Source of the DNA: Acidobacteriota bacterium
GTDB taxonomy: Bacteria; Acidobacteriota; Blastocatellia; Pyrinomonadales; Pyrinomonadaceae
Direction: 5' to 3'
DNA length: 64,000 nt
Assembly: GCA_019639135.1 (NCBI GenBank)
Contig: JAHBSL010000015.1
Span: forward strand, 1 to 64,000
Shown: positions 48,329 through 58,263 of the stretch, piece after piece
Position numbering within the stretch: the first letter of the stretch is position 1
Layout of the letters: every line of letters starts with the position of its first letter
Notes under the pieces: generated by a model
The model's input: the letters and a program-made list of their open reading frames with translations, nothing else
Database searches by the model: none
Told to the model about the DNA's origin: nothing
Position numbers and translations under genes: made by a program

Positions 48329-49082
48329 CCGTCATTCCCCCATCGACCGCGATCGTTTGGCCGGTGATGTAGCTTGAGGCATCCGAGGCGAGAAAGACGA
48401 CGGTGCCTTTCAGCTCGCCTTCCTTACCGATCCGCGGGATCACATTATTTTCCTGTATAGAACGCTCGTAGATATCGATAACGGCATCGGCAAGCCGGGA
48501 GTGGAAAAAGCCCGGAGCGATGGCATTTACGCGAATTCCGCGCCGGCCCCAGCTAGCGGCAAGCTCGCGCGTCAGCCCGATCAAGCCCGCCTTGCTGGCG
48601 ACATAGCCGGCATAGAAAGGGCCGTTTGCCGAGGACGTCAGGCCGGCGATCGAGGCGATATTGATGATCGAACCGCTGTTCTTTTTGAGCATCTCGCGGC
48701 CGGCGGCCTGGGCCATAAGAAAACAGCCGGTCAGGTTCACATCGAGCACCTTTTGCCACTTCTCGAGCGGCATATCCTCGGGCATCGCTCCCCACGAAAT
48801 TCCGGCGTTGTTGATCAAAATATCGAACGCGCCGAACTTCGAAACAGCTTCGGCAACCAAGCGTTCGACGTCCTCCGGTTTCGAGACATCGGCGAGAACG
48901 CCCGCGGCCTTGAAGCCGCGTTCGCGAAACTCGCTGACCGTTTCATCGAGCCATTCCTGCCGGCGGGCACAGAGCACAACGCTCGCACCGGCCTCGGCGA
49001 GCCCTTCGGCCATTTCTTTGCCGATGCCGCGTGAGCCGCCGGTAATGATCGCCGTCTTACCGGTCAGATCAAAGAGTTCCAT
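48324..49082 (-). CDS. Short-chain dehydrogenase/reductase (glucose/gluconate dehydrogenase-like)
   Basis: A 252-residue SDR. The ATG at 49082 gives [20 protein letters not shown]; the six-residue extension upstream has a less typical start. The cofactor motif is [11 protein letters not shown], the central NNAGIS, the catalytic Ser in INIASIAGL and Tyr-Lys in [11 protein letters not shown]. The C-terminus [24 protein letters not shown] is the classical family end. The substrate is unknown. It is divergent from the methyltransferase gene at 49201, with a 118-bp gap holding both promoters. Confidence 0.93.
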   Translation of the reverse strand: MELFDLTGKTAIITGGSRGIGKEMAEGLAEAGASVVLCARRQEWLDETVSEFRERGFKAAGVLADVSKPEDVERLVAEAVSKFGAFDILINNAGISWGAMPEDMPLEKWQKVLDVNLTGCFLMAQAAGREMLKKNSGSIINIASIAGLTSSANGPFYAGYVASKAGLIGLTRELAASWGRRGIRVNAIAPGFFHSRLADAVIDIYERSIQENNVIPRIGKEGELKGTVVFLASDASSYITGQTIAVDGGMTV

Positions 49083-49200
49083 TACGTTCCTGCCTGGCAT
49101 ATCGCTTTTCGGTCACATTTCGGGAAAGCAAGAGTTTACCACACGATAGCGGGCGAAGCGTCAGGTGGACTCACCCGCCGGATTGCAGTTTAATCTAAGT

Positions 49201-50004
49201 ATGGAAAAGAACGAGCGGGAACTGGCGTTTCTCCGCGACCTGTACATCACGGACGATTTTACGCGGCGGTTTACCGAGCTTGCCGATAAGCATTTGAAGC
49301 TCAAGGACGCCGAGAATGTTCTCTATATGAATGCCGGCACGGGCACGCATTGCTTTGCGGTCCGCGAGGCGGCCGGCGACGAGACGGCCGTTTTTGCCAC
49401 CTGCGAGAATGACGAACTTCTAAAGATAGCAAAGGACAAGGCGGTCGCCTTGAGTTCGGATGTCGAGGTCTCATTGATGAGCTACGAAAGCGATGCTTTT
49501 GATGCCGTTATCGCGGATGGGAGCCTGACGAGCCCGGCCGAGGTCGGCGAACTGATCGCGGAGGCGGCCCGTGTCACAAGGCCGGGCGGTAAGGTTACGG
49601 TGATGTTTCCCGCGGCCGGAAGCTTTGGCGAGATCTTTTCGCTGCTTTGGGAAGTGATGCTCGAAGAGGAATTCGCCGCCGATAGCGTTTTGACCGAAGA
49701 TCTGATCTCGGAGCTGCCCTCGGCGTCATCGCTCACCGAACTTGCCGAGGCTGCCGGGCTGACGAAGGTAAGCCTCAACTCCGAGAACGAGATATTCGAA
49801 TACGAGGACGGAGCAGCCCTTGTAGCCTCGCCGCTGGTGGCGGATTTTCTGATGCCGCGTTGGCTCGGCACGATGCCGGACAAAAAGAAAGAGCAAGTCA
49901 CGGAACGACTTGCTCAATTGATAGACTCCGAGGACGGCGATCTCGCATTTCGATTTACCGTAAAGGCAACGGTGCTGACCGGCGAAAAGGCGTATTCGCA
50001 CTAA
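49201..50004 (+). CDS. Class I SAM-dependent methyltransferase-like protein
   Basis: A 267-residue protein with the Rossmann-type methyltransferase fold: motif I is VLYMNAGTGTHCFAVREA (Gly-x-Gly as in Gly-Thr-Gly), motif II VFATCENDELLKIAKDKA, motif IV FDAVIADGSLTSPAEVGELI and the post-motif helix EAARVTRPGGKVTVMFPAAG. The C-terminal 100 residues (SLTELAEAAGLTKVSLNSEN; FRFTVKATVLTG) are less typical. The acceptor is unknown. The ATG at 49201 is preferred over one 12 codons upstream. The end is convergent with tatA. Confidence 0.85.
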   Translation: MEKNERELAFLRDLYITDDFTRRFTELADKHLKLKDAENVLYMNAGTGTHCFAVREAAGDETAVFATCENDELLKIAKDKAVALSSDVEVSLMSYESDAFDAVIADGSLTSPAEVGELIAEAARVTRPGGKVTVMFPAAGSFGEIFSLLWEVMLEEEFAADSVLTEDLISELPSASSLTELAEAAGLTKVSLNSENEIFEYEDGAALVASPLVADFLMPRWLGTMPDKKKEQVTERLAQLIDSEDGDLAFRFTVKATVLTGEKAYSH

Positions 50005-50011
50005 TGCGTGA

Positions 50012-50269
50012 TCATTTCGCCTCGGCACGTCGGCGAAGTTCCTCGGCGAGGGCTTCGTCGCTCATCTCGCTGATCATTGGCGTTTCAACCGAGCGGAGTG
50101 ACTTGTCCGCGGCCTCTTCCTCTTCTGCCTCGCGGAGCCCCTCTTTAAAGGCTTTTCGCGACTGGCCGAGCGATTTGGCAAGCTGCGGAAGCCGCGAGGC
50201 CCCGAAAAGCAGGAAAAGCACCGCAACTATCAGGATTATCTCAGTTGTCCCGAGAGCAATTGCTAACAT
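50012..50269 (-). CDS. tatA: Sec-independent translocase TatA/TatE
   Basis: An 85-residue protein with one N-terminal membrane helix (TEIILIVAVLFLLFGASRLP), the Phe-Gly hinge, then an amphipathic helix (QLAKSLGQSRKAFKEGLREA) and an acidic tail. This is the standard TatA order. It exports folded proteins with twin-arginine signals; the asparaginase at 55890 begins with a possible Tat motif (NRRTFIG). tatB and tatC are not in the window. A ADKSLRSVE stretch in the tail resembles a peptide coded by the palindromic element but is probably chance. Confidence 0.93.
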   Translation of the reverse strand: MLAIALGTTEIILIVAVLFLLFGASRLPQLAKSLGQSRKAFKEGLREAEEEEAADKSLRSVETPMISEMSDEALAEELRRRAEAK

Positions 50270-50340
50270 AATGACACCTACGATTTTTTAGACGCACGAA
50301 CGGCAACTAGGGCCGAACCGGTCCGAATACCCCAACTATA

Positions 50341-51294
50341 TCACAAACCGGCCGTGCGGAAGCGGTCCATCGCGTCTATTAACGCGGCCGTAATGCCTTT
50401 CTCCGAGACCGAGTGGCCCGAGTCCGGAACGACAATGAACTCGGCCTCCGGGAGTGCCTTATGCAGCTCCCAGGCGGACGTCATCGGGCACACCACATCA
50501 TAGCGGCCCTGGACGATGACGACCGGCAAATGGCGGATCCTATCTACATTCTCAAGCAGATAATTGTCCGAAGGGAAGAACGAGCCATTGACGAAATAGT
50601 GGCTCTCAATACGGGCAAGGCTCAAGGCTTCGTGCTCGCCTTCCCAGTGATCGACCAAATCCTGATCCGGGAAGAGCTTTGAGGTCGCTCCTTCCCAGGT
50701 GCTCCAGGCACGGGCGGCAGCAAGGCGGACCTGCTCGTCGTCGCTGGTCAGCCGCTTATGATAGGCAGCCATAAAGTCGCCTCGTTCCGCTTCCGGGATG
50801 GCGTCGCGATAACGTTCCCAGAAATCGGGGAAGATCTCCGAAGCTCCGTATTGATAGAACCAATCGAGTTCTTTCTTGCGGGTCAGGAAAATGCCGCGGA
50901 GGATGAGCCCGAGACAGCGGTCCGGATGATTGATGCCATAAGCGAGGCTGAGCGTTGAGCCCCACGAGCCGCCGAAAACGTACCACTTATCAATGCCGAA
51001 CTTTTCGCGAAGCGTCTCAATATCCTTGATCAGGTCCCAGGTCGTGTTCTCGCGAAGCTCGGCGTGCGGCGTCGATCTGCCTGAGCCGCGTTGGTCAAAG
51101 AGCACGACGTGATAAGCCTCGGGGTCAAAGAACTGCCGGTACATCGGGATCAATCCGCCGCCCGGCCCGCCGTGGAGGAAAACGACCGGAATGCCGTCTG
51201 GATTGCCGACGCGTTCGTAGTAGATCTCATGAATATCAGAGACCTTCAGCATGCCCGAATCAAAGGGCTCGATCTCGGGATAAAGTGTTTTCAT
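50341..51294 (-). CDS. pip: Proline iminopeptidase
   Basis: A 317-residue alpha/beta-hydrolase of the S33 family that removes N-terminal proline. The oxyanion HGGPGGGL is followed by FDQRGSGRSTPHAELRENTT, the nucleophile Ser in FGGSWGSTLSLAYG, the Asp in VIVQGRYDVVCPMT and the His in VVPDSGHSVSEKG. The internal cap region (RKKELDWFYQYGASEIFPDF) and length match bacterial Pip. The ATG at 51294 (MKTLYPEIEPFD) is the family start. It lies on the minus strand 70 bp upstream of tatA. Confidence 0.95.
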   Translation of the reverse strand: MKTLYPEIEPFDSGMLKVSDIHEIYYERVGNPDGIPVVFLHGGPGGGLIPMYRQFFDPEAYHVVLFDQRGSGRSTPHAELRENTTWDLIKDIETLREKFGIDKWYVFGGSWGSTLSLAYGINHPDRCLGLILRGIFLTRKKELDWFYQYGASEIFPDFWERYRDAIPEAERGDFMAAYHKRLTSDDEQVRLAAARAWSTWEGATSKLFPDQDLVDHWEGEHEALSLARIESHYFVNGSFFPSDNYLLENVDRIRHLPVVIVQGRYDVVCPMTSAWELHKALPEAEFIVVPDSGHSVSEKGITAALIDAMDRFRTAGL

Positions 51295-51534
51295 ATGTCT
51301 AAATGATAAGGGAATTCTGTTGAATGTAGAAGTCTTGCCGGACAACACAGTTTAAGAACAGGGATGGAGCGGATCAGGCGGATATTTCTTCTTCGGTTCG
51401 AGCCAAAGCGTTACGAATGCATTCCGCTGGCCGCTTCTTTCTTATTTTCCTCTTTTGTGGTTACCAAACTTTCATGAACCACGAAATAAGAAAAGAAGAA
51501 AAGGAAACATTAGGATTAACTACTTGATGCGACA

Positions 51535-53517
51535 TTATCCGAGAAATCTATCGCTCCAGAGCTGAAATACCAGCAGCGTCCAGAGTTCCTTGTGGTGCGA
51601 AGCTCGGCCGGTTTCGTGTTCGGTGATAAGACGTTGGACGTAGTGGGGGTTGAAGAGGCCCTGTTGCTTTAAACTTTCGAGTGCGAGCATGTCGTGCATT
51701 AGCGGATTGAGGCGGCCCTTTAGCCATTCGGCGATCGGGATGCCGAAGCCTTTTTTGGGGCGGTGGAGGATATCCTGCGGGAGCAGTTCACGCATCGCCT
51801 CTTTCAGGATCACTTTGCCGCTCTTGCCTTTTAGTTTGTACTCGACCGGGATCGACGCGGCGAATTGGCCGACGCGAGGATCGAGGAACGGTGCACGCGT
51901 CTCGAGCGAGACGGCCATTGCCGCACGGTCCACCTTGGTCAGGATGTCTTCAGCGAGATAGAAATTGATGTCCGCGTACTGCATCTGCTCGATGACGTTC
52001 TTCGCGTCCGAGCGGCCGACAATTTCGCGGACGCCGCGGTAAATGTCGGCGTCGGTCTGGGCGAGGACGTCTTTTGAGAAAAGCTCGTTGTGCTGGTCAA
52101 TCGAAAACGAGCCGAACCACGAATGATGCCGCGTGACGGCGTCGTAATTCGCCGCACGGACGAACCGCTTTGCCTTGTAATCGAACGACATATTCTTGGT
52201 CGAAACCGGCAATGCGTTAACGACCGGCTCGATCAATCCGCGGCGGAGGATCGAGGGAATCGCCAGGTAATTTGCCGCCACGGTGTGGGCGTAATACATC
52301 GGGTAGCCGGCGAAAAGCTCGTCTCCGCCATCGCCGCCGAGGGCGACCGTAACGTGCTTGCGGACAAAGCGTGCGAGGAGATAGGTCGGTATCAGCGAGC
52401 CGTCGGACATCGGCTCGTCGAGCCAGGTGCCGATCTCGCTGATCAGGTCGCCGGCGGTCGCGGCGGAGAGCTTGTCCTCGTAATGCTCGGTATTTAGGTG
52501 CCGGGCGACCTGCCTCGCATATTTCGATTCATCGAAGCTGTCTTCTTCGAAGCCGATCGAGAAAGTCTTAACGCGCTCGGTCGCGTGTTGAACGGAAAGA
52601 GCCGCGACGGTCGAAGAATCGATCCCGCCGGAGAGCAAAATGCCGAGCGGGACGTCAGAGACCAGCCGCATCCGAACGGCGTCGGAGAGCAGGTCGCGGA
52701 GTTCTTCTGCTTTCGCGCGTAGCGATGGAGCGCGGACACTCTTGTCCGCATCGCCGGTTCCTCCGGCGAAACTATCTCGGTCATTCGAGCTTGTTCGCGT
52801 CGAAGCGACGCTCATGCGGACAGGAGTGTCCGCGCTCCAATTTAAGTCCCAATAGCGGCGGGTTGTTGCCTCGCCGTTCTCGACCGTCAGGACGTGTGCC
52901 GCCGGAAGTTTTTGAATGCCTTTGAAGATCGACATCGGGGCCGGGACGTAGTCGAACGAGACGTAGTGGCGGAATGCATCGAGGTCGAGCTCGGGCTTGA
53001 CGGCGGGATGGGCGAGAATCGCTTTAAGCTCCGATGCCCAGATCAGCTTGTCCTCAAAAACGCCGTAATACAGCGGCTTTTCGCCAAAGCGGTCGCGGGC
53101 GATGATCAGCTTTTTCCGCCGCGAGTCCCAGAGCGAGAAGGCGTACATGCCGTTAACGTGTTCGAGCAGGGCGTCGCCGTGCTCTTCGTAAAGATGCGGC
53201 AGGATCTCGGTGTCAGATTTGGTCGTAAACTTGTGGCCTTTAGCTTCGAGCTCGGAGCGGACCTCGCGATAGTTGTAGAGCTCGCCGTTCATCATCACGA
53301 CGACCGAGCGGTCGCAATTGAAAACCGGCTGGTCGCCGGTGTGCAGATCGATGATCGAAAGCCGCCGCATTCCGAGCGCGACCGTGTCGTCAAGCCACAG
53401 CCCTTCGCTGTCCGGCCCGCGATGCACGATCCGCTCGCACATCGAGTGCAGCACCGCCTCGGCACCGTCGTTCGAATCAGATCGCTTTAGGTTTATCCAA
53501 CCGGTGATACCGCACAT
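51535..53517 (-). CDS. asnB: Asparagine synthase (glutamine-hydrolysing) with an in-frame repeat insertion
   Basis: A 660-residue enzyme. The class II glutaminase domain starts with Cys2 (MCGITGWINLKRSD) and has RGPDSEGLW, MNGELYNYREVR and HLYEEHGDALLEHVNGMYAF. The synthase domain carries the PP-loop LGILLSGGIDSSTVAALSVQ and ALGGDGGDELFAGYP. Between YWDLNW and RAKAEELRDLLSDAV about 38 residues (SADTPVRMSVASTRTSSNDR, DSFAGGTGDADKSVRAPS) are inserted; normal homologues lack them. The insert is encoded by palindromic element copy B, and the reading frame is kept. The site is the linker between the two domains, which may tolerate it. The enzyme makes asparagine or an amidated glycan or peptide precursor. 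Confidence 0.95.
   Translation of the reverse strand: MCGITGWINLKRSDSNDGAEAVLHSMCERIVHRGPDSEGLWLDDTVALGMRRLSIIDLHTGDQPVFNCDRSVVVMMNGELYNYREVRSELEAKGHKFTTKSDTEILPHLYEEHGDALLEHVNGMYAFSLWDSRRKKLIIARDRFGEKPLYYGVFEDKLIWASELKAILAHPAVKPELDLDAFRHYVSFDYVPAPMSIFKGIQKLPAAHVLTVENGEATTRRYWDLNWSADTPVRMSVASTRTSSNDRDSFAGGTGDADKSVRAPSLRAKAEELRDLLSDAVRMRLVSDVPLGILLSGGIDSSTVAALSVQHATERVKTFSIGFEEDSFDESKYARQVARHLNTEHYEDKLSAATAGDLISEIGTWLDEPMSDGSLIPTYLLARFVRKHVTVALGGDGGDELFAGYPMYYAHTVAANYLAIPSILRRGLIEPVVNALPVSTKNMSFDYKAKRFVRAANYDAVTRHHSWFGSFSIDQHNELFSKDVLAQTDADIYRGVREIVGRSDAKNVIEQMQYADINFYLAEDILTKVDRAAMAVSLETRAPFLDPRVGQFAASIPVEYKLKGKSGKVILKEAMRELLPQDILHRPKKGFGIPIAEWLKGRLNPLMHDMLALESLKQQGLFNPHYVQRLITEHETGRASHHKELWTLLVFQLWSDRFLG
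52727..52838. repeat. Palindromic element, copy B (in frame within asnB)
   Basis: 112 bp (114 with the conserved AT that precedes each copy, i.e. 38 codons). Ends: GGAGCGCGGACACTCTTGTC and GACAGGAGTGTCCGCGCTCC. The left 43 bp match copy A with a few differences, including the second hairpin (CGCCGGTTCCTCCGGCG). The middle is shorter than in A and C. No stop codon appears in the asnB frame. Confidence 0.9.
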
Positions 53518-53529
53518 TTTCTGAACGTT

Positions 53530-53850
53530 CTATGCGGCCAATTCGAGCAGTTCTTCGACCTCATGGGCGAGCGGGAGAGGTAAAAAGTCTTCTTTGTCAC
53601 AGAATGTGGTCTCGCCATTTTCATCACGAACGACAACGCCGGATTCGCCATACTTAACGAGGTACAGCTTGCGCGGGATCAGCAGCTCGTGGTCGTCCGA
53701 CTCAAGACAAACCGCCCACATCTCGACCGGGGCTTTCGGAGTCTCGGCACGTTCGATGACGAACTCACGCGAAGGCTGCATTTCACCTCGCATGATCATC
53801 CCTGCTTCAATAATGCTTGCTTTTAGTTGTTCGAAACGAGTTTCGTTCAT
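53530..53850 (-). CDS. Probable antitoxin partner of the RelE-type toxin
   Basis: A 106-residue protein (MNETRFEQLKASIIEAGMIM) with an N-terminal helix, a strand-rich middle (EMWAVCLESDDHELLIPRKL) and an acidic C-terminal helix (AHEVEELLELAA). No helix-turn-helix of the XRE type is visible. It was assigned by position: its ATG at 53850 overlaps the stop of the RelE-like gene (ATGA), so the toxin is first, as in HigBA-type order. The exact family is not recognised. Confidence 0.6.
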   Translation of the reverse strand: MNETRFEQLKASIIEAGMIMRGEMQPSREFVIERAETPKAPVEMWAVCLESDDHELLIPRKLYLVKYGESGVVVRDENGETTFCDKEDFLPLPLAHEVEELLELAA

Positions 53851-54182
53851 TGCCGCAACCACTCCTCAACGATCGACCGAAGGTTCTTGATCTCCGCCTG
53901 CGAAAGAACTACTTTTTCATTCTTTAAGTAGATATCAAGCATGTAGAGCGTTTCCCTTACGACCGCAAAATAGTATATCACCCGCGCACCGCCCCGCGTT
54001 CCCTTTCCTTTTGCAGCTTGCCTGATCTTCCTCAACCCGCCGCTGCCCTTGATTAGATCGCCTGCATCCGGAAATTCGCACAATCGGATTTGTAGCTTTT
54101 GATACTCTTCATCCGTTAAATGTTCAACGACCTTTTTCGTGAACTGGGACGTCTCTCGGAATCTGTAGTGGACATTCTTCAT
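53847..54182 (-). CDS. RelE/HigB-type toxin
   Basis: A 111-residue protein with the RelE/ParE fold: FRETSQFTKKVVEHL, TDEEYQKLQIRLCEFPDAGD, LIKGSGGLRKIRQAAKGKGT, then GGARVIYYFAVVRETLYMLD and IYLKNEKVVLSQAEIKNLRS. PDAGD-LIKG-GGLRKIR is the usual HigB/RelE core. The ATG at 54182 (MKNVHYRFRE) fits the family; an upstream extension is low-complexity. Such toxins cut mRNA at the ribosome. It is followed directly by its presumed antitoxin. Confidence 0.85.
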   Translation of the reverse strand: MKNVHYRFRETSQFTKKVVEHLTDEEYQKLQIRLCEFPDAGDLIKGSGGLRKIRQAAKGKGTRGGARVIYYFAVVRETLYMLDIYLKNEKVVLSQAEIKNLRSIVEEWLRQ

Positions 54183-54291
54183 TGAGATGAAATGCAAAAG
54201 GAAATTAGTTTTGGAGTTCGGCGCCGTTCCCGTCCCTCCGCCCGGGCTGCATTGCAAATCTGTATCCGCTCCGCGACTCCGTAACCTCGAC

Positions 54292-54784
54292 TTACTTCAG
54301 TTGCGAATAAATCGGATTGAACAAATGTTGATCAATAGTCTGTGTTTTCCAGTAACCGCCTGCCGCCAAAGCCATCCAACTTTGATAAGCCCAAATTTCG
54401 TATCTGCTGCCATCCGGATTAAACAGATTGACAAACATCGCACCGCCTTTGCGTTCGATGAGAACAGGTCCGCAAATAAGTCTTTGGAGAGTTTTCTTAC
54501 CCTTTGACTCATCTAGTAGATCTCTTTCATCAAATTCGACTGCTTCGTCGTAGGTTTCGATGTCGACACGCATCCCATCCGCTTGCAAATGAAAGTCGAG
54601 CATAATCGAATTGTGGCCGACGCGCATTAGTTTGAACTTGAGATAGTAGTGGTGTATCCACCATTCATCGAAAGTTATGTCAGGATTGTCGAAAATCTCG
54701 GGCGCACCACAGTCGCTAAGAATTGCGTTAATAATCTCCACCTGCCGCTTTACCAGCGGGTCGTAGTTCATTTCCTTTGGATTC

Positions 54785-54798
<14 letters not shown>
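54292..54798 (-). CDS. Hypothetical protein downstream of the GT2 gene
   Basis: A 168-residue protein starting MVEAKNPKEMNYDPLVKRQV. A possible ribosome-binding site (AGGA) lies 8 bp before the ATG at 54798, inside the 3' end of the GT2 gene (14-bp overlap). The body is strand-rich with many aromatic residues (DEWWIHHYYLKFKLMRVGHN; MFVNLFNPDGSRYEIWAYQS). There is no signal peptide or membrane helix. No family is recognised. Overlap with the glycosyltransferase gene suggests co-expression. Confidence 0.65.
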
Positions 54799-55777
<979 letters not shown>

Positions 55778-55889
55778 TTCAATAAATCCGATAAACCTAA
55801 TAATCTAGAACTTTCGGCGGCGAAAATACAGCAGGCACAAGCGGTTAGCACAGGAACTATCGCCGTTCGCGCACCGATAATACGAAAAC

Positions 55890-56921
55890 ATGAATCGAAG
55901 AACCTTTATTGGGATACCGGCCGCGGTCGCCGCTGCTGCTAATTTGACGCCAGCCAACGCCCGGTCTTTTTCGACAAGTTCGGGCCTTCGGGTAAAGCTT
56001 CCGGTCGTGGTTTCCACTTGGGACAGCGGTGTACGGGCGAATGCGGCCGCGTGGCCGGTGTTGGCCGGCAAGGGTTCGGCTCTTGACGCGGTCGAGGCTG
56101 CGGGGCGTGCGAGCGAGGAAGAGATCAGCTGCTGCGTTGGGCTTGGTGCGAATCCGGACCGTGATGGAACGGTGACGCTCGATTCGTGCATTATGAATGG
56201 CAACGGCGATTGCGGCAGCGTCGCGTATCTGGAGCGGATCAAACATCCGGTTTCGGTCGCCCGGAAAGTGATGGAACTCACGCCGCACGTTCTGCTCGCC
56301 GGCCGCGGAGCACAGCAATTTGCCGCGGCGAACGGGTTCGCGATCGAGAGCGGCGAGCTTTCGCCCGAGGCGGAGCGGGAATGGAAGAAATGGCTTGAGA
56401 AATCGAACTACAAGCCGGAGATCAACATCGAGAACAAAAAGGTCTCGCAGGCGGCGCCGTACCGTTTGAGCGACGGCTCACCGAACCATGACACGATGGG
56501 CACAGTTGCGATCGGGGCCGATGGAAAGCTTGCCGGAATGGTAACGACGAGCGGGATGGCTTTTAAGATGCACGGCCGAGTTGGCGACTCGCCGATCATC
56601 GGTGCCGGGCTTTTCGTTGATGACGAGGTCGGGGCGGCGACGAGTTCGGGCGTTGGCGAAGAGGTGATCCGCATTTGCGGGACGCACACCGTCATCGAAC
56701 AAATGCGGATGGGCCGCTCGCCCGAACAAGCCTGCCGCGAGGCCATCCGCCGCATCGTCAAACGCGACCCAGGAAAGGCAAAGGAGTTTCAGGTCGGCTT
56801 CGTCGCTATCTCACGCCGCGGCGAGGTCGGCGCCTTCGCTATACAAAAGGGCTTCTCGTTCTCTGTCACGAATGCTGAATTTCCGGATGGCAAGGTCTTT
56901 CAGGCGAGAAGTCATTTTTAG
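55890..56921 (+). CDS. N4-(beta-N-acetylglucosaminyl)-L-asparaginase / isoaspartyl peptidase family
   Basis: A 343-residue Ntn-hydrolase precursor. The N-terminus MNRRTFIGIPAAVAAAANLT is a possible twin-arginine signal, so it may be exported by Tat. VVVSTWDSGVRANAAAW and AGKGSALDAVEAAGRASEEE are typical of the alpha chain, and the autocatalytic cleavage site is HDTMGTVAIG with Thr202 as new N-terminal nucleophile. GGSVAYLERIKHP and ATSSGVGEEVIRICGTHTVI follow. Probable role: hydrolysis of glycoasparagine or isoaspartyl peptides in the periplasm. It is divergent to the GT2 gene. Confidence 0.92.
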   Translation: MNRRTFIGIPAAVAAAANLTPANARSFSTSSGLRVKLPVVVSTWDSGVRANAAAWPVLAGKGSALDAVEAAGRASEEEISCCVGLGANPDRDGTVTLDSCIMNGNGDCGSVAYLERIKHPVSVARKVMELTPHVLLAGRGAQQFAAANGFAIESGELSPEAEREWKKWLEKSNYKPEINIENKKVSQAAPYRLSDGSPNHDTMGTVAIGADGKLAGMVTTSGMAFKMHGRVGDSPIIGAGLFVDDEVGAATSSGVGEEVIRICGTHTVIEQMRMGRSPEQACREAIRRIVKRDPGKAKEFQVGFVAISRRGEVGAFAIQKGFSFSVTNAEFPDGKVFQARSHF

Positions 56922-57043
56922 CCTCAGAGTACACGGAGAGTATTTGGGGCGGTCTTAACGATAACAAGTTCGGGCACTCTGGCTCTTCTTCTCGAGAAAA
57001 ACCGAAGCTTTCTCTTTGAGCCCTCTGTGCGCTCTGTGGCCGA

Positions 57044-57361
57044 CTACTTCGGATCGCCGGAGTTGATGTGAAAATGCAGATGTTTTGAGTCCTGGTATTC
57101 GCCGAGGTTGGTGAGGACGCGGGCGGCACCGTGTTCCTCGAAGACCCGGCCGGCCACCTCTTTGATCACGTCGAAGATCTCGATGAGCAGATCGCTTTCG
57201 ACCTCGAGAACAGAGGCGACGTGCCGCTTCGGCACAACCACGATATGCACCGGCCAGAACGGCCGGGTGTGGTGATAAGCCAAGACATGCTCGGTCTCAA
57301 GCACCTTCTCTACCGGCGTCTTGCCGGAAAAGACCTCTTCGCAATAGAAATCTGTAGACAT
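57044..57361 (-). CDS. HIT-family protein (histidine triad)
   Basis: A 105-residue protein with the active triad KHLHFHIN (His94, His96, His98). The upstream strands (VLAYHHTRPFWPVHIVVVPK RHVASVLEV) and the helix (LLIEIFDVIKEVAGRVFEEH) match HINT-type nucleotide hydrolases. It probably hydrolyses AMP-linked substrates (e.g. AMP-lysine or dinucleoside polyphosphates). It is close to the standard size and is a minus-strand gene just downstream of the methyltransferase at 57401. Confidence 0.94.
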   Translation of the reverse strand: MSTDFYCEEVFSGKTPVEKVLETEHVLAYHHTRPFWPVHIVVVPKRHVASVLEVESDLLIEIFDVIKEVAGRVFEEHGAARVLTNLGEYQDSKHLHFHINSGDPK

Positions 57362-57400
57362 ATGAATCCGCGAGAGAAGTGTAACGAACTTATCGCCCTC

Positions 57401-58213
57401 TTACGCAGACGGTTCTGACTTTCTTGCGACGATGACGATCGAGACGCCGAAGGGGAAGTCGAGGTTTTTGAGGATGTGCCGCTCGGCGGAAAATATCTTG
57501 CCGAAGAGTCCGTTTAGGGCGGAGACGTTGATGTTGTTTTCCGAGTCGGGCTTGATGCCGGTCAGCTTCATCAGCGTTCGGCCGCCGAGGATCGGGGCAA
57601 AGAAGGTAAAGTTGGCGTAGGTCGCCCGCTCGACCGTGTAGCCGGCCTTTTCGAGCCGCTCGACGATCTGCTTACGGGTGTAGCGGATGCGGTGGTGCGA
57701 GATGTCGTCCTGCACGCCCCAGAGCCACATGAATGCCGGCACGAAGATCAGCGAATAGCCGCCGGTCTTCGTCACGCGGTGCATCTCTTTGAGGCCCGCG
57801 ATATCGTCATCGAGGTGTTCAACGACGTCGAGAGCGGTTGTGATGTCAAAGGTCTCGTCTGCGTAGGGCAGCTTCTCGGCAAGGCCTTTTTGAACGGCCA
57901 ACCCCTTGCGGCGACAGAATTCGAGAGCCTCATCCGAGACATCAACGCCCTCGGCCGAGCCGAACTGCGAGAGCATCTCAAGATTTGCACCCGTCCCACA
58001 GCCAACGTCTAAAATGCGCAGGTTTTGAGTACCGGCTTCAGCCGGCCTATTTGCGTCCGCAGTCGCACTTATTAACTCAGAACTTTTAACGATATCGCGG
58101 AGAAAAGATTCAAGGATCGCCCGGCGGCCGACGAACCACCAATGGCTATCCTCCACACGATCCATGATCGCGTAGGTGTGCTGCTGCATTTCCTGCGGAA
58201 GTGCCGTGTTCAT
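57401..58213 (-). CDS. Class I SAM-dependent methyltransferase with an in-frame short palindrome
   Basis: A 270-residue methyltransferase. Motif I is ILDVGCGTGANLEMLSQFG, followed by EGVDVSDEALEFCRRKGLAV (motif II), TTALDVVEHLDDDIAGLKEM (motif IV, with the conserved Asp) and MHRVTKTGGYSLIFVPAFMW (motif V). The N-terminal DSHWWFVGRRAILESFLRDI is typical of the MenG/UbiE-like branch seen near cell-surface genes. Residues about 53-65 (ANRPAEAGTQNLR) are coded by a copy of the CCGGCTTYAGCCGG palindrome at 58020-58045, inserted in the loop just before motif I without breaking the frame. Substrate unknown. Confidence 0.9.
   Translation of the reverse strand: MNTALPQEMQQHTYAIMDRVEDSHWWFVGRRAILESFLRDIVKSSELISATADANRPAEAGTQNLRILDVGCGTGANLEMLSQFGSAEGVDVSDEALEFCRRKGLAVQKGLAEKLPYADETFDITTALDVVEHLDDDIAGLKEMHRVTKTGGYSLIFVPAFMWLWGVQDDISHHRIRYTRKQIVERLEKAGYTVERATYANFTFFAPILGGRTLMKLTGIKPDSENNINVSALNGLFGKIFSAERHILKNLDFPFGVSIVIVARKSEPSA
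58020..58050. repeat. Short palindromic repeat, in frame within a methyltransferase
   Basis: CCGGCTTCAGCCGG at 58032-58045 with the leader AGGTTTTGAGTA, the same family as 48296-48328. On the minus strand it encodes NRPAEAGTQN within the 57401-58213 gene. Confidence 0.75.
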
Positions 58214-58263
58214 AAACTTTATATCCTACTAAATCCGGCACCGCTCAAACTACCCTACCAGGT

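Noticed and set aside
50060-50140. A possible palindromic-element fragment in tatA (ADKSLRSVE in the acidic tail)
   Set aside because: Only a GCGGACAAG-like stretch matches, the inverse half is missing, and the tail of TatA is naturally variable, so chance is the simpler reading.
51420-51525. An asnB terminator in the gap before 51535
   Set aside because: The region has an imperfect inverted repeat (TTTCTTATTT / AAATAAGAAA) but no compact GC stem followed by a T-run on the minus strand.
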